Program-made: the position numbers and the translations under genes | DNA from: Halopenitus persicus | GTDB taxonomy: Archaea > Halobacteriota > Halobacteria > Halobacteriales > Haloferacaceae | Length of the DNA stretch: 64,000 nt | Reading direction: 5' to 3' | NCBI RefSeq assembly: GCF_900107205.1 | Contig: NZ_FNPC01000001.1 | Span: forward strand, 465,213 to 529,212 | Part shown: positions 1-8,398 of the stretch, piece by piece | Layout: the number at the start of each line of letters is the position of its first letter | Numbering within the stretch: position 1 is the stretch's first letter | The notes under the pieces: model-generated | Seen by the model: the letters and a program-made list of their open reading frames with translations, nothing else | What the model was told of the DNA's origin: nothing | The model's database searches: none

Positions 1-364
1 CGTTGCTCGAGTACGGCCCGAGAAGGGCGTCGGCCCCGTCGTTGATCATCTGCGAGGCCGCGTCGGCGCCCGCCGAGGGGTTCGACTGCGCGTCGGCGTA
101 CTCGACCTCGACCTCGTAGGTGTCGCCGCCGATCTCGATCCCGCCCTGCTCGCGGTTGATCGTGTCGGCCCACATGTCGTAGCCGCGCTGGGTGACTCCG
201 CCGCCGAAGCGGAGGTCGCCCGACAGCGACGTGACCGCGCCCAGCAGGAAGGTGTCACGCTCGGGGCCGCCGCCGAGACCGGCACACCCCGCGAGCCCCA
301 CGGTGGTTGCCGCAGCCCCGACGCTTTTCAGGAACGTTCGACGATCGTCGTGTTTTCGTGGCAT
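1..364 (-). CDS. ABC transporter substrate-binding lipoprotein (LivK type), N-terminal part
   Basis: The gene runs off the left edge, so only about 121 N-terminal residues are visible. The protein starts MPRKHDDRRTFLKSVG, a twin-arginine signal, followed by the lipobox LAGC, so it should be exported folded and lipid-anchored outside the membrane. The mature part has GAVTSLSGDLRFGGG and a following RGYDMWADTIN segment, typical of type I periplasmic binding proteins of the branched-chain amino acid/amide (LivK) group. The ligand cannot be told from this fragment. The matching permease and ATPase genes would be expected outside the window. Confidence 0.85.
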   Translation of the reverse strand, partial: MPRKHDDRRTFLKSVGAAATTVGLAGCAGLGGGPERDTFLLGAVTSLSGDLRFGGGVTQRGYDMWADTINREQGGIEIGGDTYEVEVEYADAQSNPSAGADAASQMINDGADALLGPYSSN

Positions 365-550
365 AGGTACACTTTCGCATATGAGTCGCACTACATAAGC
401 GTTTATGCTGTGAACGACTTTTGTGTGGAAATCATCGGAAAACGTCAAACGGCGTGTCAATATCCGGATGGAAATGGAACGGGATCCACGGATCGGACCG
501 ACGGCCGTCGGCACCGGCGGTCCTCGGTCGTTGACTACGTCCGGTTTTGG

Positions 551-614
551 CCACGAACCGACCGGCCACGAACCGACCGGCCACGAACCGACCGGTCACG
601 AACCGACCGGCCAC
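551..614. repeat. 15-bp tandem repeat, four copies
   Basis: The unit ccacgaaccgaccgg is repeated at 551-565, 566-580 and 581-595, with a fourth copy at 596-610 that differs by one base (t for c at its first position), then ccac. It lies upstream of the promoter of the phosphatase gene. It has no spacers and is not a CRISPR. Confidence 0.95.
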
Positions 615-620
615 GTCGAT

Positions 621-630
621 CCCTTTTATT
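621..630 (+). promoter_or_regulatory. TATA-like box of the phosphatase gene
   Basis: The sequence cccttttatt is centred about 30 bases before the ATG at 658, the spacing expected for a leaderless or nearly leaderless archaeal transcript. Confidence 0.55.
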
Positions 631-657
631 CGATCCGTCACGTACGACCGGTATCCG

Positions 658-2052
658 ATGCCGCGTCTTCTCCATCACTCCGACGTCGAGAACGTCTTCG
701 ACACGCCCGAGCGGGCGGCCGCGCTCGCCGGACGGCTCCGGGCACTCGACGGCCCGGACGCGATCGTCGTCGGCACCGGCGACACGGTCGCGCCGGGCGT
801 CTGCTCGCTGGTCACGCGCGGCCGGCAGGCGGTCGACTTCTACGCGGCCGCCGGCACGCGGCTGGAGACGTTCGGCAACCACGAGTTCGATTACGGCCCC
901 GACGCGCTCCGGGAGATCGTCGCCGCGTCCGGCCCGACGTTCGTCTCCGCGAACGTCCGCGACGCGGACGGCGAGCCGTTCGGCCGCGCGGAGGGCGTCG
1001 TCCCGGCCACGGTGCGAACGGTCGACGGCGACCGGGTCGGGTTCGTCGGCGTCACCGACCCGGCGACCGATTCGTTGAACCCGTCCGCGGCGTCGCTGTC
1101 GTTCACCGACCCGATCGCCGCGGTCGAGCGTGCGGTCGACCGGCTGACCGACGAGGCGGATCCCGACCACGTCGTCGTCCTCTCGCATCTCGGCGGCGGG
1201 GACGAGGAGCTGGCCCGGACGACCGACGTCGACGCGATCCTCGGCGGGCACGTCCACGACCGCCGGGTCGACGTCATCGACGGAACCCTCCTCGTCCGGC
1301 CGGGGGTCAACGGGCGGGCCGTCGCGGAGGTCGAGCTGTCCGGATCCGGGACGCCGACGGCGCGCCTCCACGAGCGCGACGGCGCCGATCCGGTTCCGAA
1401 ACTCCGGGCGACCCTGACCGACCGGCTGGAGCGGGCGGCCCTCGACGAGGTCGTGGCCACGGTCACGGAGCCGATCGAGCGCGGCGACGCGGTGGTCCAC
1501 GGCGGAGAATGCCGCGTCGGGAACTTCGTCGCCGACGCCTTCCGGTGGGCCGTCGACGCCGACGTCGGGCTCTCGAACGCCGGCGGGATCCGGTCCGGGG
1601 ACCCGATCGCCGGCGCGGTCACCAAGGCGACGTGCATCGGGCTCGTTCCGTTCGAGGAGCCGGTCGTCCGCGCCGCGGTGACCGGGACGGAGCTGCGGTC
1701 GATCCTCCGCGAGATGGCCGCCCCGGACGTCGACTTCGGCGCGGACGACTGGTGGCACGGCCACGTCTCGAACGCGCGGGTCGTCTGGGACGCGGACGCG
1801 GAACGGCTCCGCGAGGCGACCGTCGGCGGCGACCCGATCGACCCCGACGCGACGTACACGGTCGCGACCTCCGAGTACCTGCTGCACTCCGACCACGAGT
1901 TCCCGACGCTCGAGGAACGACATCGCGCCGGCGAGGGCGGGATCCAGTACGAGGAGCTGTACCGGTACGCGGCCGAACGCGGCGTCGATCCCGCGATCGA
2001 GGGTCGGATCCGGATCGTGCACGGAGCCGACCCCGCACGGGCGGATACGTGA
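658..2052 (+). CDS. 5'-nucleotidase-like metallophosphatase
   Basis: A 464-residue two-domain protein of the UshA/5'-nucleotidase group. The N-terminal calcineurin-like metallophosphatase domain shows GTGDTVAPG, GNHEFDYG and the metal-binding histidines of LSHLGGGDEE and LGGHVHDRR. The C-terminal nucleotidase domain, which binds the nucleoside, shows NFVADAFRW and LSNAGGIRSGD. The likely reaction is hydrolysis of a nucleotide or another phosphate ester. No signal peptide is seen at the chosen start, so it is probably cytoplasmic, unlike bacterial UshA. An upstream start at 547 would only translate the tandem repeat (MATNRPATNRP...), so the ATG at 658 next to the TATA-like box is preferred. 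Confidence 0.85.
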   Translation: MPRLLHHSDVENVFDTPERAAALAGRLRALDGPDAIVVGTGDTVAPGVCSLVTRGRQAVDFYAAAGTRLETFGNHEFDYGPDALREIVAASGPTFVSANVRDADGEPFGRAEGVVPATVRTVDGDRVGFVGVTDPATDSLNPSAASLSFTDPIAAVERAVDRLTDEADPDHVVVLSHLGGGDEELARTTDVDAILGGHVHDRRVDVIDGTLLVRPGVNGRAVAEVELSGSGTPTARLHERDGADPVPKLRATLTDRLERAALDEVVATVTEPIERGDAVVHGGECRVGNFVADAFRWAVDADVGLSNAGGIRSGDPIAGAVTKATCIGLVPFEEPVVRAAVTGTELRSILREMAAPDVDFGADDWWHGHVSNARVVWDADAERLREATVGGDPIDPDATYTVATSEYLLHSDHEFPTLEERHRAGEGGIQYEELYRYAAERGVDPAIEGRIRIVHGADPARADT

Positions 2053-2129
2053 TGGGTCAGCCGTCCCGGAAGCGGCACGACGCGTCGGGGAACGGCAGGG
2101 TCTTGTAACGGGCGCTCGAGGGGTCGGAC

Positions 2130-2531
2130 ATGACCCTGGTCGTGGTCCCGGTTCGGTACCCGCTGACGAGCAACTCCGCGGCCACGCTCCGGGAAGCGGC
2201 CCGGATCGCCGAGGACCGGGACGCCGCCCTCACGGTTCTGCACGTCGATCTGTATCAGGACAGCCACAACGTCACCCGCATCGACCTGAAGCGGGCGGTC
2301 GAACGGGAGCTCGGGCCGATCGACCGGGCGCGGTACGTCGTTCGCAAGGGATTCCTCGTGGAGGAATCGATCCTCGAGGAGGTCGCCGCGGAGGACGCCG
2401 ACGTCGTCGTGATCGGCTCCCGGCAGGCGAGTCGCTGGCGGCGAACGCTCCGGAAGGTGTTCTCCGATCCGGACATCGACGAGTTCCTGCGCGAGAAGCT
2501 CGACTGTGAGGTCGTGACGGTCGACACCTGA
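2130..2531 (+). CDS. universal stress protein (UspA) family
   Basis: A 133-residue single Usp domain. It opens with the typical first strand (TLVVVPVRYPLTSNS), followed by a helix (AATLREAARIAEDRD) and the second strand LTVLHVDLY. The late segment DADVVVIGSRQASRWRR is the usual VVIGS region; the ATP-binding G-2x-G-9x-G(S/T) motif is not complete, so it may be a non-ATP-binding member. The gene follows the phosphatase by 77 bases on the same strand. Its partner and trigger cannot be told from sequence. Confidence 0.8.
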   Translation: MTLVVVPVRYPLTSNSAATLREAARIAEDRDAALTVLHVDLYQDSHNVTRIDLKRAVERELGPIDRARYVVRKGFLVEESILEEVAAEDADVVVIGSRQASRWRRTLRKVFSDPDIDEFLREKLDCEVVTVDT

Positions 2532-2599
2532 CCGGGACGATTCCTCGACGCTGACCGGGACGATTCCTGACGTCTGGCCGAGACGATCCGCCGCCGGCG

Positions 2600-3172
2600 T
2601 CACTCGAACGTAACGTCCGGCAGCGTCGTCGTCTCCCCGAAGAGCCAGTCGGCGTGATCGACCGCGTACTCGCGGTGGTCCGACTCGATGTAGCCGAGCG
2701 CGTCCTCGACGACGACGGGCTTGAAATCGCGGAGCCCGGCGCTTCCCGCGGTATGGAGGACGCAGACGTTCGCCAGCGTCCCGCAGATGGCCAGATCGCG
2801 GATCCCGCGGGCGTTCAGCCACCCCTCGAGTTCGGTCCGGTGGAAGGCGTCGTAGGTGTGTTTCTCGACGACGTGGTCGTCGCCCTTCACCGACAGCTCG
2901 TCGACGAGCTCGGCCTCCCAGGAGTCCTCCGTGACGTGTTCGCCCCATCGGTCGAACTCGTCGTAGTAGTGGGCGTTCTCGAACTGCTCGGGCGGGTGGA
3001 CGTCCCGGGTGAAGACGATCCGGGCGCCCGCCTCGCGCCCGCGCTCGACGAGGTCGACGACCGGGTCGATCGCCGCCTCGCTTGGCGGCGCATACAGGCT
3101 TCCGTCCGGGTGACAGAACCCGTTCTGCATGTCGACGACGACCACGGCGGTCTCGGTCGGATCGAAGCGCAT
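2600..3172 (-). CDS. pncA: nicotinamidase (isochorismatase family)
   Basis: A 190-residue cysteine hydrolase that should convert nicotinamide to nicotinate for NAD salvage. The catalytic triad is visible: Asp in VVVDMQNGF, Lys in VEKHTYDAF and Cys in GTLANVCVL. The metal-site histidine is in FTRDVHPP. The ATG at 3172 (MRFDPTETA) is chosen over one nine codons upstream because family members begin just before the first strand. A nicotinate phosphoribosyltransferase lies 2 kb away at 5216, giving both steps from nicotinamide to nicotinate mononucleotide. Other isochorismatase-fold hydrolases look similar, so the substrate is inferred. Confidence 0.85.
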   Translation of the reverse strand: MRFDPTETAVVVVDMQNGFCHPDGSLYAPPSEAAIDPVVDLVERGREAGARIVFTRDVHPPEQFENAHYYDEFDRWGEHVTEDSWEAELVDELSVKGDDHVVEKHTYDAFHRTELEGWLNARGIRDLAICGTLANVCVLHTAGSAGLRDFKPVVVEDALGYIESDHREYAVDHADWLFGETTTLPDVTFE

Positions 3173-3221
3173 ATCGATCGATCGACGGCGCGGTCTCAAA
3201 AACGGATCCCCCGGAGCGAAT

Positions 3222-3233
3222 TCCTTTTAAATG
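3222..3233 (-). promoter_or_regulatory. TATA-like box for nicotinamidase
   Basis: On the minus strand the sequence reads catttaaaagga, about 55 bases before the start codon at 3172. This allows a short leader of roughly 25-30 nucleotides. Confidence 0.45.
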
Positions 3234-3326
3234 AACCGTCCGGTGAGACCGATCCGGTCCTCCAGGACCTCACCGATCCGGCTGCCGTCGGGTAAGGTAC
3301 TTACGCCCCTACGTTCATACCCCGGT

Positions 3327-5159
3327 ATGCGACGGGTTCTCGGCCTCCTCGCCGCCGCGTTGTTGGTCGCCGCGATCGTCGGACCGGCCGCGGCGGCCGC
3401 CACGCCCGTCACGGCCTCCGGGCTAGCGGCCGACATCGACGGACCGGGGTCCGGAGTTGACCGGAGCGCAACCACGCCGGCCATCGCTGCCGATCCGCCC
3501 ACGCAAGTCCGGCCGGCCAACGCCACCACGCAAGTCCGGCCGGCCAACACCACCACGCAGATCCGACCGGTGGACCCCGCCCAAACGGCGGAAACGTGTA
3601 ACGCGACATCGAACGACGCGATCGGCTACTGGGAGGGGGTCTGTCACGACTCCGAGCTCGACGTCGACCCGAGTGACGGCCTGAGCGACGAGGAGCTGAC
3701 GCGGCTCGTTCACCGCGGGATGGCACGGGTCGAGTACGTCCGCAACCGGAGCTTCAACCGGACGGTCCCCGTCGAGACGATGACGCGCGAGGAGTACACG
3801 ACGATGATCTCCGGAAACGACTCGGCGTCCGGAAACGACTCGGCGTCCGGAAACGGCTCCGCGACCGGGAACCGAAGCGAGTTCAACCGGTGGAACGACC
3901 AGGTCTGGAAGGCGCTGTTCATCGTCGGCGAGGACGGCTCCTCCGAGGAGGCGATCCAGGGGACGCTCTCGGGGTCGGTCGCCGGGTTCTACTCCCCCGC
4001 CCAGGACCGGATCGTGATCGTGGTGCCCGAGGGCGAGACGCTCCGGATCAGCGAGGCCACGCTGGTCCACGAGCTGACCCACGCGATGCAGGACCAGTAC
4101 CACAACCTCTCGCGACCGCGGTACGTCGGGGCAACGCAGGACTCCGACCTCGCCATCGACGGGATCGTCGAGGGGGAGGCGGCCTACGTCGAGAACCGAT
4201 ACCGCGAGCGGTGTGAGACCGGCGAGTGGGAGTGTCTGCCGGCTCCGAACGACGGCGGTGGTGGGAGCAGCAGCGGCCCCGCGAACTGGGGCGTGTATCT
4301 GACGGTGTTCCAGCCGTACTCCGACGGTCCCGCCTACGTCGCCGAGATCGTCGAGGAGGAAGGATGGAGCGGCGTCGACGAGCGAATGGAGCACCCGCCC
4401 AACGCGACCGCCGAGACGATCCACCGCGAGCCGCGTCGCCCCGCGAACATCACGTTCACCGACACCGCCCGGAACGGCTGGACGACCTACCCCGACCAGG
4501 GCGTGAACGGGTCGGACACGGCCGGCGAGGCGTCGATGTTCACGATGTTCTGGTACCAGAACCGGCAGTACGGCGCCGACACGTTCGACTGGCGGGCGAC
4601 GTTGACGGACACGTCCCATCCCGAGTCCGTCTACAACTACGACCATCCCTCGACGGCCGGCTGGGCCGGCGACCGGCTGTTCCCCTATCGGAACGACGAG
4701 GGAGCGACCGATCGAAACGGCTACGTCTGGGTGACCGAGTGGCGGACGGCGCTCGACGCCGCGCAGTTCCACGCGACCTACCGGCAGGTGCTCGCGGCAC
4801 ACGACGCCGTCCACCGCGAGGACGGCACGCGGTACGTCGCCGACGGCGGCTTCAGCGGCGCCTACGCGATCGAGCGGAACGGGACCCGGGTGACGATCGT
4901 CCACGCGCCGGACTCCGATGCCGTCTTCGATCTCCGTCCCGCGATCGATCCGGTACAGCCGATCGATGGAGGCGCGACCGTCACACCGCTGTCGCCGACG
5001 ATCCCGGACGACGGAACGCCGACGGCCGAGCCCGCAACGTCCGAGGAGGAAACCGATCCGACGGCGGAGGAAACGCCGGGGTTCGGGATCGCGGCCGCGC
5101 TCGCTGCGCTCGCCGCACTCACGGCTACGGCGCTGCTCGCGAGACGCCGCCGCGGATGA
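3327..5159 (+). CDS. cell-surface protein with HExxH-like motif and PGF-CTERM anchor (Hvo_1808 family)
   Basis: A 610-residue secreted protein. It has an N-terminal signal (RRVLGLLAAALLVAAIVG), then a Thr/Asn-rich stretch made by a 27-bp tandem repeat (3501-3554) and an SGNDSA repeat (3813-3866). The core contains VHELTHAMQDQYHN, an HExxH zinc-protease signature, with a later EGEAAYVENRY that could supply the third ligand. The C-terminus has an acidic Thr/Glu linker, PGFGIAAALAALAAL and a basic tail, the PGF-CTERM signal processed by an archaeosortase and linked to S-layer-type lipid anchoring. A TATA-like sequence gtacttacg at about 3296 fits a leaderless start at 3327. Protease activity is inferred from the motif only. 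Confidence 0.8.
   Translation: MRRVLGLLAAALLVAAIVGPAAAAATPVTASGLAADIDGPGSGVDRSATTPAIAADPPTQVRPANATTQVRPANTTTQIRPVDPAQTAETCNATSNDAIGYWEGVCHDSELDVDPSDGLSDEELTRLVHRGMARVEYVRNRSFNRTVPVETMTREEYTTMISGNDSASGNDSASGNGSATGNRSEFNRWNDQVWKALFIVGEDGSSEEAIQGTLSGSVAGFYSPAQDRIVIVVPEGETLRISEATLVHELTHAMQDQYHNLSRPRYVGATQDSDLAIDGIVEGEAAYVENRYRERCETGEWECLPAPNDGGGGSSSGPANWGVYLTVFQPYSDGPAYVAEIVEEEGWSGVDERMEHPPNATAETIHREPRRPANITFTDTARNGWTTYPDQGVNGSDTAGEASMFTMFWYQNRQYGADTFDWRATLTDTSHPESVYNYDHPSTAGWAGDRLFPYRNDEGATDRNGYVWVTEWRTALDAAQFHATYRQVLAAHDAVHREDGTRYVADGGFSGAYAIERNGTRVTIVHAPDSDAVFDLRPAIDPVQPIDGGATVTPLSPTIPDDGTPTAEPATSEEETDPTAEETPGFGIAAALAALAALTATALLARRRRG
3501..3554. repeat. 27-bp in-frame tandem repeat in the surface protein gene
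   Basis: Two copies of a 27-bp unit beginning acgcaagtccggccgg differ at one position; a third, divergent start follows at 3555. It encodes TQVRPANATTQVRPANTT. Nearby, an 18-bp unit (ggaaacgactcggcgtcc) occurs twice at 3813-3848 and a diverged third time. Confidence 0.9.
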
Positions 5160-5215
5160 GCTGCGGGTGAGCAGCGAGCCGAGTGGCTTTTTCCGGCCGC
5201 GGGCGAAGGGCCGGT

Positions 5216-6376
5216 ATGAGCGAGTTCGACATCGTCGGGGCCGACGCGATCCGGGCGGGCCGGGCGACGGACGCGTATTTCGACCGGACCGAACGGGTGC
5301 TCGAGGCGTCCGACCGGAACCCCACCGTGGTCGCGGAGGTGACCGCCGACCAGTTCCCGGACGGGGACTTCGAGCTGTTCGCGGGCCTCGAGAACGCGGC
5401 CGAGCTCCTCGCCGGGCTCGACGTCGACGTCGACGCGATCCCCGAGGGACGGCTGTTCGACGGCGGCCCAGTGATGCGGATCGAGGGGCCGTACCTCGCG
5501 TTCGCGCGCTTCGAGACGTCGCTGCTGGGGTTCCTCTCACACGCCTCCGGGATCGCGACCGCGGCGCTCGACTGCCGGACCGCGGCGCCGGACTCGACGG
5601 TGCTGTCCTTCGGCGCGCGCCACGTCCATCCCGCGATGACCGCCACGGTCGAACGGTCGGCGCTCGTGGCCGGGTTCGACGGGTTCTCCCACGTCGCGGC
5701 CGGGGACGTGATCGGGCGCGAGGCCTCGGGGACGATGCCGCACGCGCTGGTGATCTGTTTCGGGAACGGGAACCAGGAGGCGGCCTGGCGCGCCTTCGCC
5801 GACGAGGTCGACGCCGACGTGCCGCGGATCGCGCTCTGTGACACGTACTCCGACGAGAAGGACGAGGTCATCCGGGCCGCCCGGGAGCTCGGCGACGACC
5901 TCGACGGCGTCCGCCTCGACACGACCGGATCACGGCGCGGCGACTTCCGACACATCGTCCGCGAGGTGCGGTGGGAGCTCGACGCGCGCGGCCACGAGGA
6001 CGTCGACGTGTACGTCTCGGGCGGGCTCGGCCCCGCGGACCTGCGGTCGCTGCGCGACGTGGCGGACGGCTTCGGCGTCGGCGGCTACGTCTCGAACGCC
6101 GATCCGGTCGACTTCGCGCTCGACATCGTGAGCGTCGACGGCGAACCGGCCGCGAAGCGCGGCAAACTCTCCGGGCGCAAGCAGGTCTACCGGACGCCCG
6201 AGGGCGGCCACCACGTCGGGCTGGCCGACCGCGAGGGCCCCGCGGACGGGGAGCCGCTGTTGGCGCCGCTGATCAGGGACGGGGAGATCGTCGCGGAACG
6301 GACGTTCGACGTCGACGCGGCCGCCGAGCGAGCGCTCGCGGACGCCGAGCGGGTCGGGTACGGGTCCAAAGAGTAG
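5216..6376 (+). CDS. nicotinate phosphoribosyltransferase
   Basis: A 386-residue type II phosphoribosyltransferase. It should join nicotinate and PRPP to give nicotinate mononucleotide. Seen: IEGPYLAFARFETSLLGFL, FGARHVHPAM with the conserved active-site histidine, and the phosphate-binding barrel strands VYVSGGLGPADLRSL and GVGGYVSNADPVDFALDI. The length is typical of the short archaeal form. The ATG at 5216 (MSEFDIVGAD) is used; an ATG 11 codons upstream lies in a basic, non-conserved stretch. With pncA it forms the nicotinamide-to-NaMN salvage route, although the two genes are transcribed apart. Confidence 0.85.
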   Translation: MSEFDIVGADAIRAGRATDAYFDRTERVLEASDRNPTVVAEVTADQFPDGDFELFAGLENAAELLAGLDVDVDAIPEGRLFDGGPVMRIEGPYLAFARFETSLLGFLSHASGIATAALDCRTAAPDSTVLSFGARHVHPAMTATVERSALVAGFDGFSHVAAGDVIGREASGTMPHALVICFGNGNQEAAWRAFADEVDADVPRIALCDTYSDEKDEVIRAARELGDDLDGVRLDTTGSRRGDFRHIVREVRWELDARGHEDVDVYVSGGLGPADLRSLRDVADGFGVGGYVSNADPVDFALDIVSVDGEPAAKRGKLSGRKQVYRTPEGGHHVGLADREGPADGEPLLAPLIRDGEIVAERTFDVDAAAERALADAERVGYGSKE

Positions 6377-6400
6377 TCGTCGACCGGGGTGAGCCGCGAC

Positions 6401-7012
6401 TCACTCGGCCGAGAACGCCTCGACCGCGCCGCCGTCCTCGCGCTCGCGGAAGACCTGGCCCTCGATAAGCGTCACCATCGTGTCCTCCTCCTGCCAGGCG
6501 GTCGGCGGCAGCTGTGCCTTTCGACAGGCGCGCGAGAGGAACTCCGCCTTCGACCAGTCGTTCTCGACGGGCAACATCGGATACATCCAACCGTGGTTCC
6601 CCCCGGCGTCGATCGCCACGCCGTGGACGCCGAGTTCGAGGTCGGCGATCGGGTCGTCCGTGAGCGTCGTTCGCGAGACGATACACACCGAGATCTGCAG
6701 CGAGTCGAGTTCCTTGGGGCCGACCTCGGTGCCGCAGGAGTCGTCGGAGGCGGCGGTGATCGCCGCGTCGACGATGGCGTGGCCGAGCTGGTCGCCCTCG
6801 CTGTAGGTCCCCGCACAGCCGCGGAGCCGGCCCCGGCCGCGCGTCGACTGGAGGCGGACGAACGCGCCGGTCCGGTTGTAGAAGGCGTCACGCATGCTGC
6901 CCGGCTGTTCGCGCTGGCCGTGTCGTACGAACGATTCGACCGATTCGCGCGCCAGTTCGACCGCTCGCGCGCCGTCCTCGTAGGAAAGCCGAACGGCCTG
7001 GACCTCGGACAT
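6401..7012 (-). CDS. AMMECR1 family protein
   Basis: A 203-residue protein with the AMMECR1 domain across nearly its whole length. The near-invariant motif LRGCAG is present at about residues 63-68, after FVRLQSTRGRGR. The family is conserved from archaea to humans; its biochemical role is unknown, although it is sometimes linked with MEMO-like and radical SAM proteins. The ORF ends in GGAVEAFSAE and converges on the nicotinate phosphoribosyltransferase gene with only a 24-base gap. A lone TGTACA lies just upstream of the start (7018-7023). Confidence 0.9.
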   Translation of the reverse strand: MSEVQAVRLSYEDGARAVELARESVESFVRHGQREQPGSMRDAFYNRTGAFVRLQSTRGRGRLRGCAGTYSEGDQLGHAIVDAAITAASDDSCGTEVGPKELDSLQISVCIVSRTTLTDDPIADLELGVHGVAIDAGGNHGWMYPMLPVENDWSKAEFLSRACRKAQLPPTAWQEEDTMVTLIEGQVFREREDGGAVEAFSAE

Positions 7013-7098
7013 ATCAGTGTACAGGCGGGCGGACGACTTGAACGTGTTCCTTCCGCGTGAACGATGATGAAGGATCCGATCCCGGCGGCGGACGGCGC

Positions 7099-7674
7099 TC
7101 AGGGAAGGTATCGAACGCTCACCACGCCGGGCGCCGAGCGGACCTCGACGCGGTTCACGCCCAACCTGGCGGCGCGGGCGAGCGTTCCCTCGCGGTCCTC
7201 GAGGACGTCGGCGACCGCCTCCTCGGTGGTCCCCTCGGGCACCGTGAGCACGTGCAGCTCCCCGACGCCCGCGCGCGGCTCCCGCGTGAGCTCGCCGACC
7301 GGCTGGTCGTCGGCGATCGATCGCTCCTGGGTCGTCGGCGGCTCCCCGCTATCCTCGATGGGAACGGTCCACCGCCGTTCGACCGCGACGACCTGATACG
7401 CCACCTCGAGCGGCGGATCGGGCGCGATCGTGGCCTCGATCACGTCCTCGGCCTCGACGCCGGGGTTCGAGCTCACGGTATGCACCTGGCCGTCGTGGAC
7501 GTCCCGGAACACCGCCGAGTCCGCGTCGGCGTGAGTGACGAGGAAGGTTCCGGTTTTGCCGTCCGCGGGGGCGTCATTGCCGTCCGCGGGGGCGTCATTG
7601 CCGTCCACGGAGACGTCGTCACCATCAGCCCCGCTCCCGCCGGAGGATGGCGCGGGGGTCTCGTCGTCGGTCAT
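7099..7674 (-). CDS. haloarchaeal conserved protein, probably DUF5812
   Basis: A 191-residue soluble protein. The first 40 residues are acidic and low in complexity and include two perfect copies of NDAPADG, made by a 21-bp tandem duplication (7558-7599). The conserved part starts at GTFLVTHADADSAVFRDVHDGQVHTV. The middle contains EAEDVIEATIAPDPP and the end GVNRVEVRSAPGVVSVRYLP. The function is unknown. The ATG at 7674 is the first one before the acidic leader. The family name is from memory of the motif pattern and should be treated as tentative. Confidence 0.7.
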   Translation of the reverse strand: MTDDETPAPSSGGSGADGDDVSVDGNDAPADGNDAPADGKTGTFLVTHADADSAVFRDVHDGQVHTVSSNPGVEAEDVIEATIAPDPPLEVAYQVVAVERRWTVPIEDSGEPPTTQERSIADDQPVGELTREPRAGVGELHVLTVPEGTTEEAVADVLEDREGTLARAARLGVNRVEVRSAPGVVSVRYLP

Positions 7675-7763
7675 ACGCCCGGGTAGGCGGTCGACCCTTT
7701 TCGGGGTTTCGAGCCACGCCCCGCGATCCGGACGAAAGCGAGCGACACGGGAGGGAGAACCGT

Positions 7764-8270
7764 TCACGCGCCGAGCCGTCGGTGGACGAGGCCCATCGCC
7801 GCGGCGGCCACGAGCGGCGGGAGGATCCCGAGCAGCGGGTGGGCGGCGTACAACAGCTCCAGCAGCGCCGAGTCGGTCGGAGACTGGAACTCGGGCGGCG
7901 CGGAGATCACGAGCGCGAGGTACAGCGACGCGAGGAACGCGTACCCGCAGGCCGCAAGCGCCTGGTCGTACCGCGGGTGGACGTCGCTTCCGAGACGGTG
8001 GCGCCGCGCGACCAGCAGGACCGGGGCCACGAGCGGGCCGACCGCGAGGAATCCGACGAGCACGAACAGCGACCGCGAGAACGAGACGAGCCCGCCGCGG
8101 ACCAGTTCGGTGGTCCGGGCCAGCTCGACGACCAGCCCCATCGCGACGACGAGGGCGACGAACAGCGCCGCGAGCGACCCCACGAGCCAGTAGACGCGGA
8201 AGAACCACGAGTCGCTGGCGCGAACCGCGTACGGGAACGCGCCGAGCGCCCCGCGATACGCCTCGGTCAT
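7764..8270 (-). CDS. uncharacterised membrane protein, about four TM segments
   Basis: A 168-residue integral membrane protein not recognised beyond haloarchaeal conserved hypothetical. Hydrophobic spans are near residues 24-50 (FRVYWLVGSLAALFV), 63-86 (SRSLFVLVGFLAVGPL), 104-122 (ALAACGYAFLASLYLALV) and 140-160 (HPLLGILPPLVAAAAMG). A basic loop RRHRLGSDVHPRYDQ sits between spans two and three. It lies 89 bases upstream of the DUF5812-like gene on the same strand, so the two may be co-transcribed. No catalytic motif is seen. Confidence 0.7.
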   Translation of the reverse strand: MTEAYRGALGAFPYAVRASDSWFFRVYWLVGSLAALFVALVVAMGLVVELARTTELVRGGLVSFSRSLFVLVGFLAVGPLVAPVLLVARRHRLGSDVHPRYDQALAACGYAFLASLYLALVISAPPEFQSPTDSALLELLYAAHPLLGILPPLVAAAAMGLVHRRLGA

Positions 8271-8398
8271 CGTCGACGCTTGGAGTCTGCGAGCGATAAA
8301 CCCCGCGACCTCGGTCCGACCCTGACCGGGGCGAATCGGTCGAACCGGACCGGGCGTGAGGGGGAGATCGCCGGCGAAATCGTCGAGGGAACCCGGGA

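Noticed and set aside
551-614. CRISPR or operator array upstream of the phosphatase
   Set aside because: A 15-bp direct tandem duplication without spacers; similar duplications occur throughout the window.
423-2108. Long overlapping frames (for example 423-2108 plus, 535-2022 minus, 13547-15784 plus) that could encode large Arg-rich proteins
   Set aside because: They mirror other genes in a GC-rich genome. They have Arg/Pro/Ser-biased composition, no domains, and lie antisense or out of frame to clear families.
7018-7023. TRP box upstream of AMMECR1
   Set aside because: A single TGTACA without a partner or clear promoter placement; expected by chance in 64 kb.
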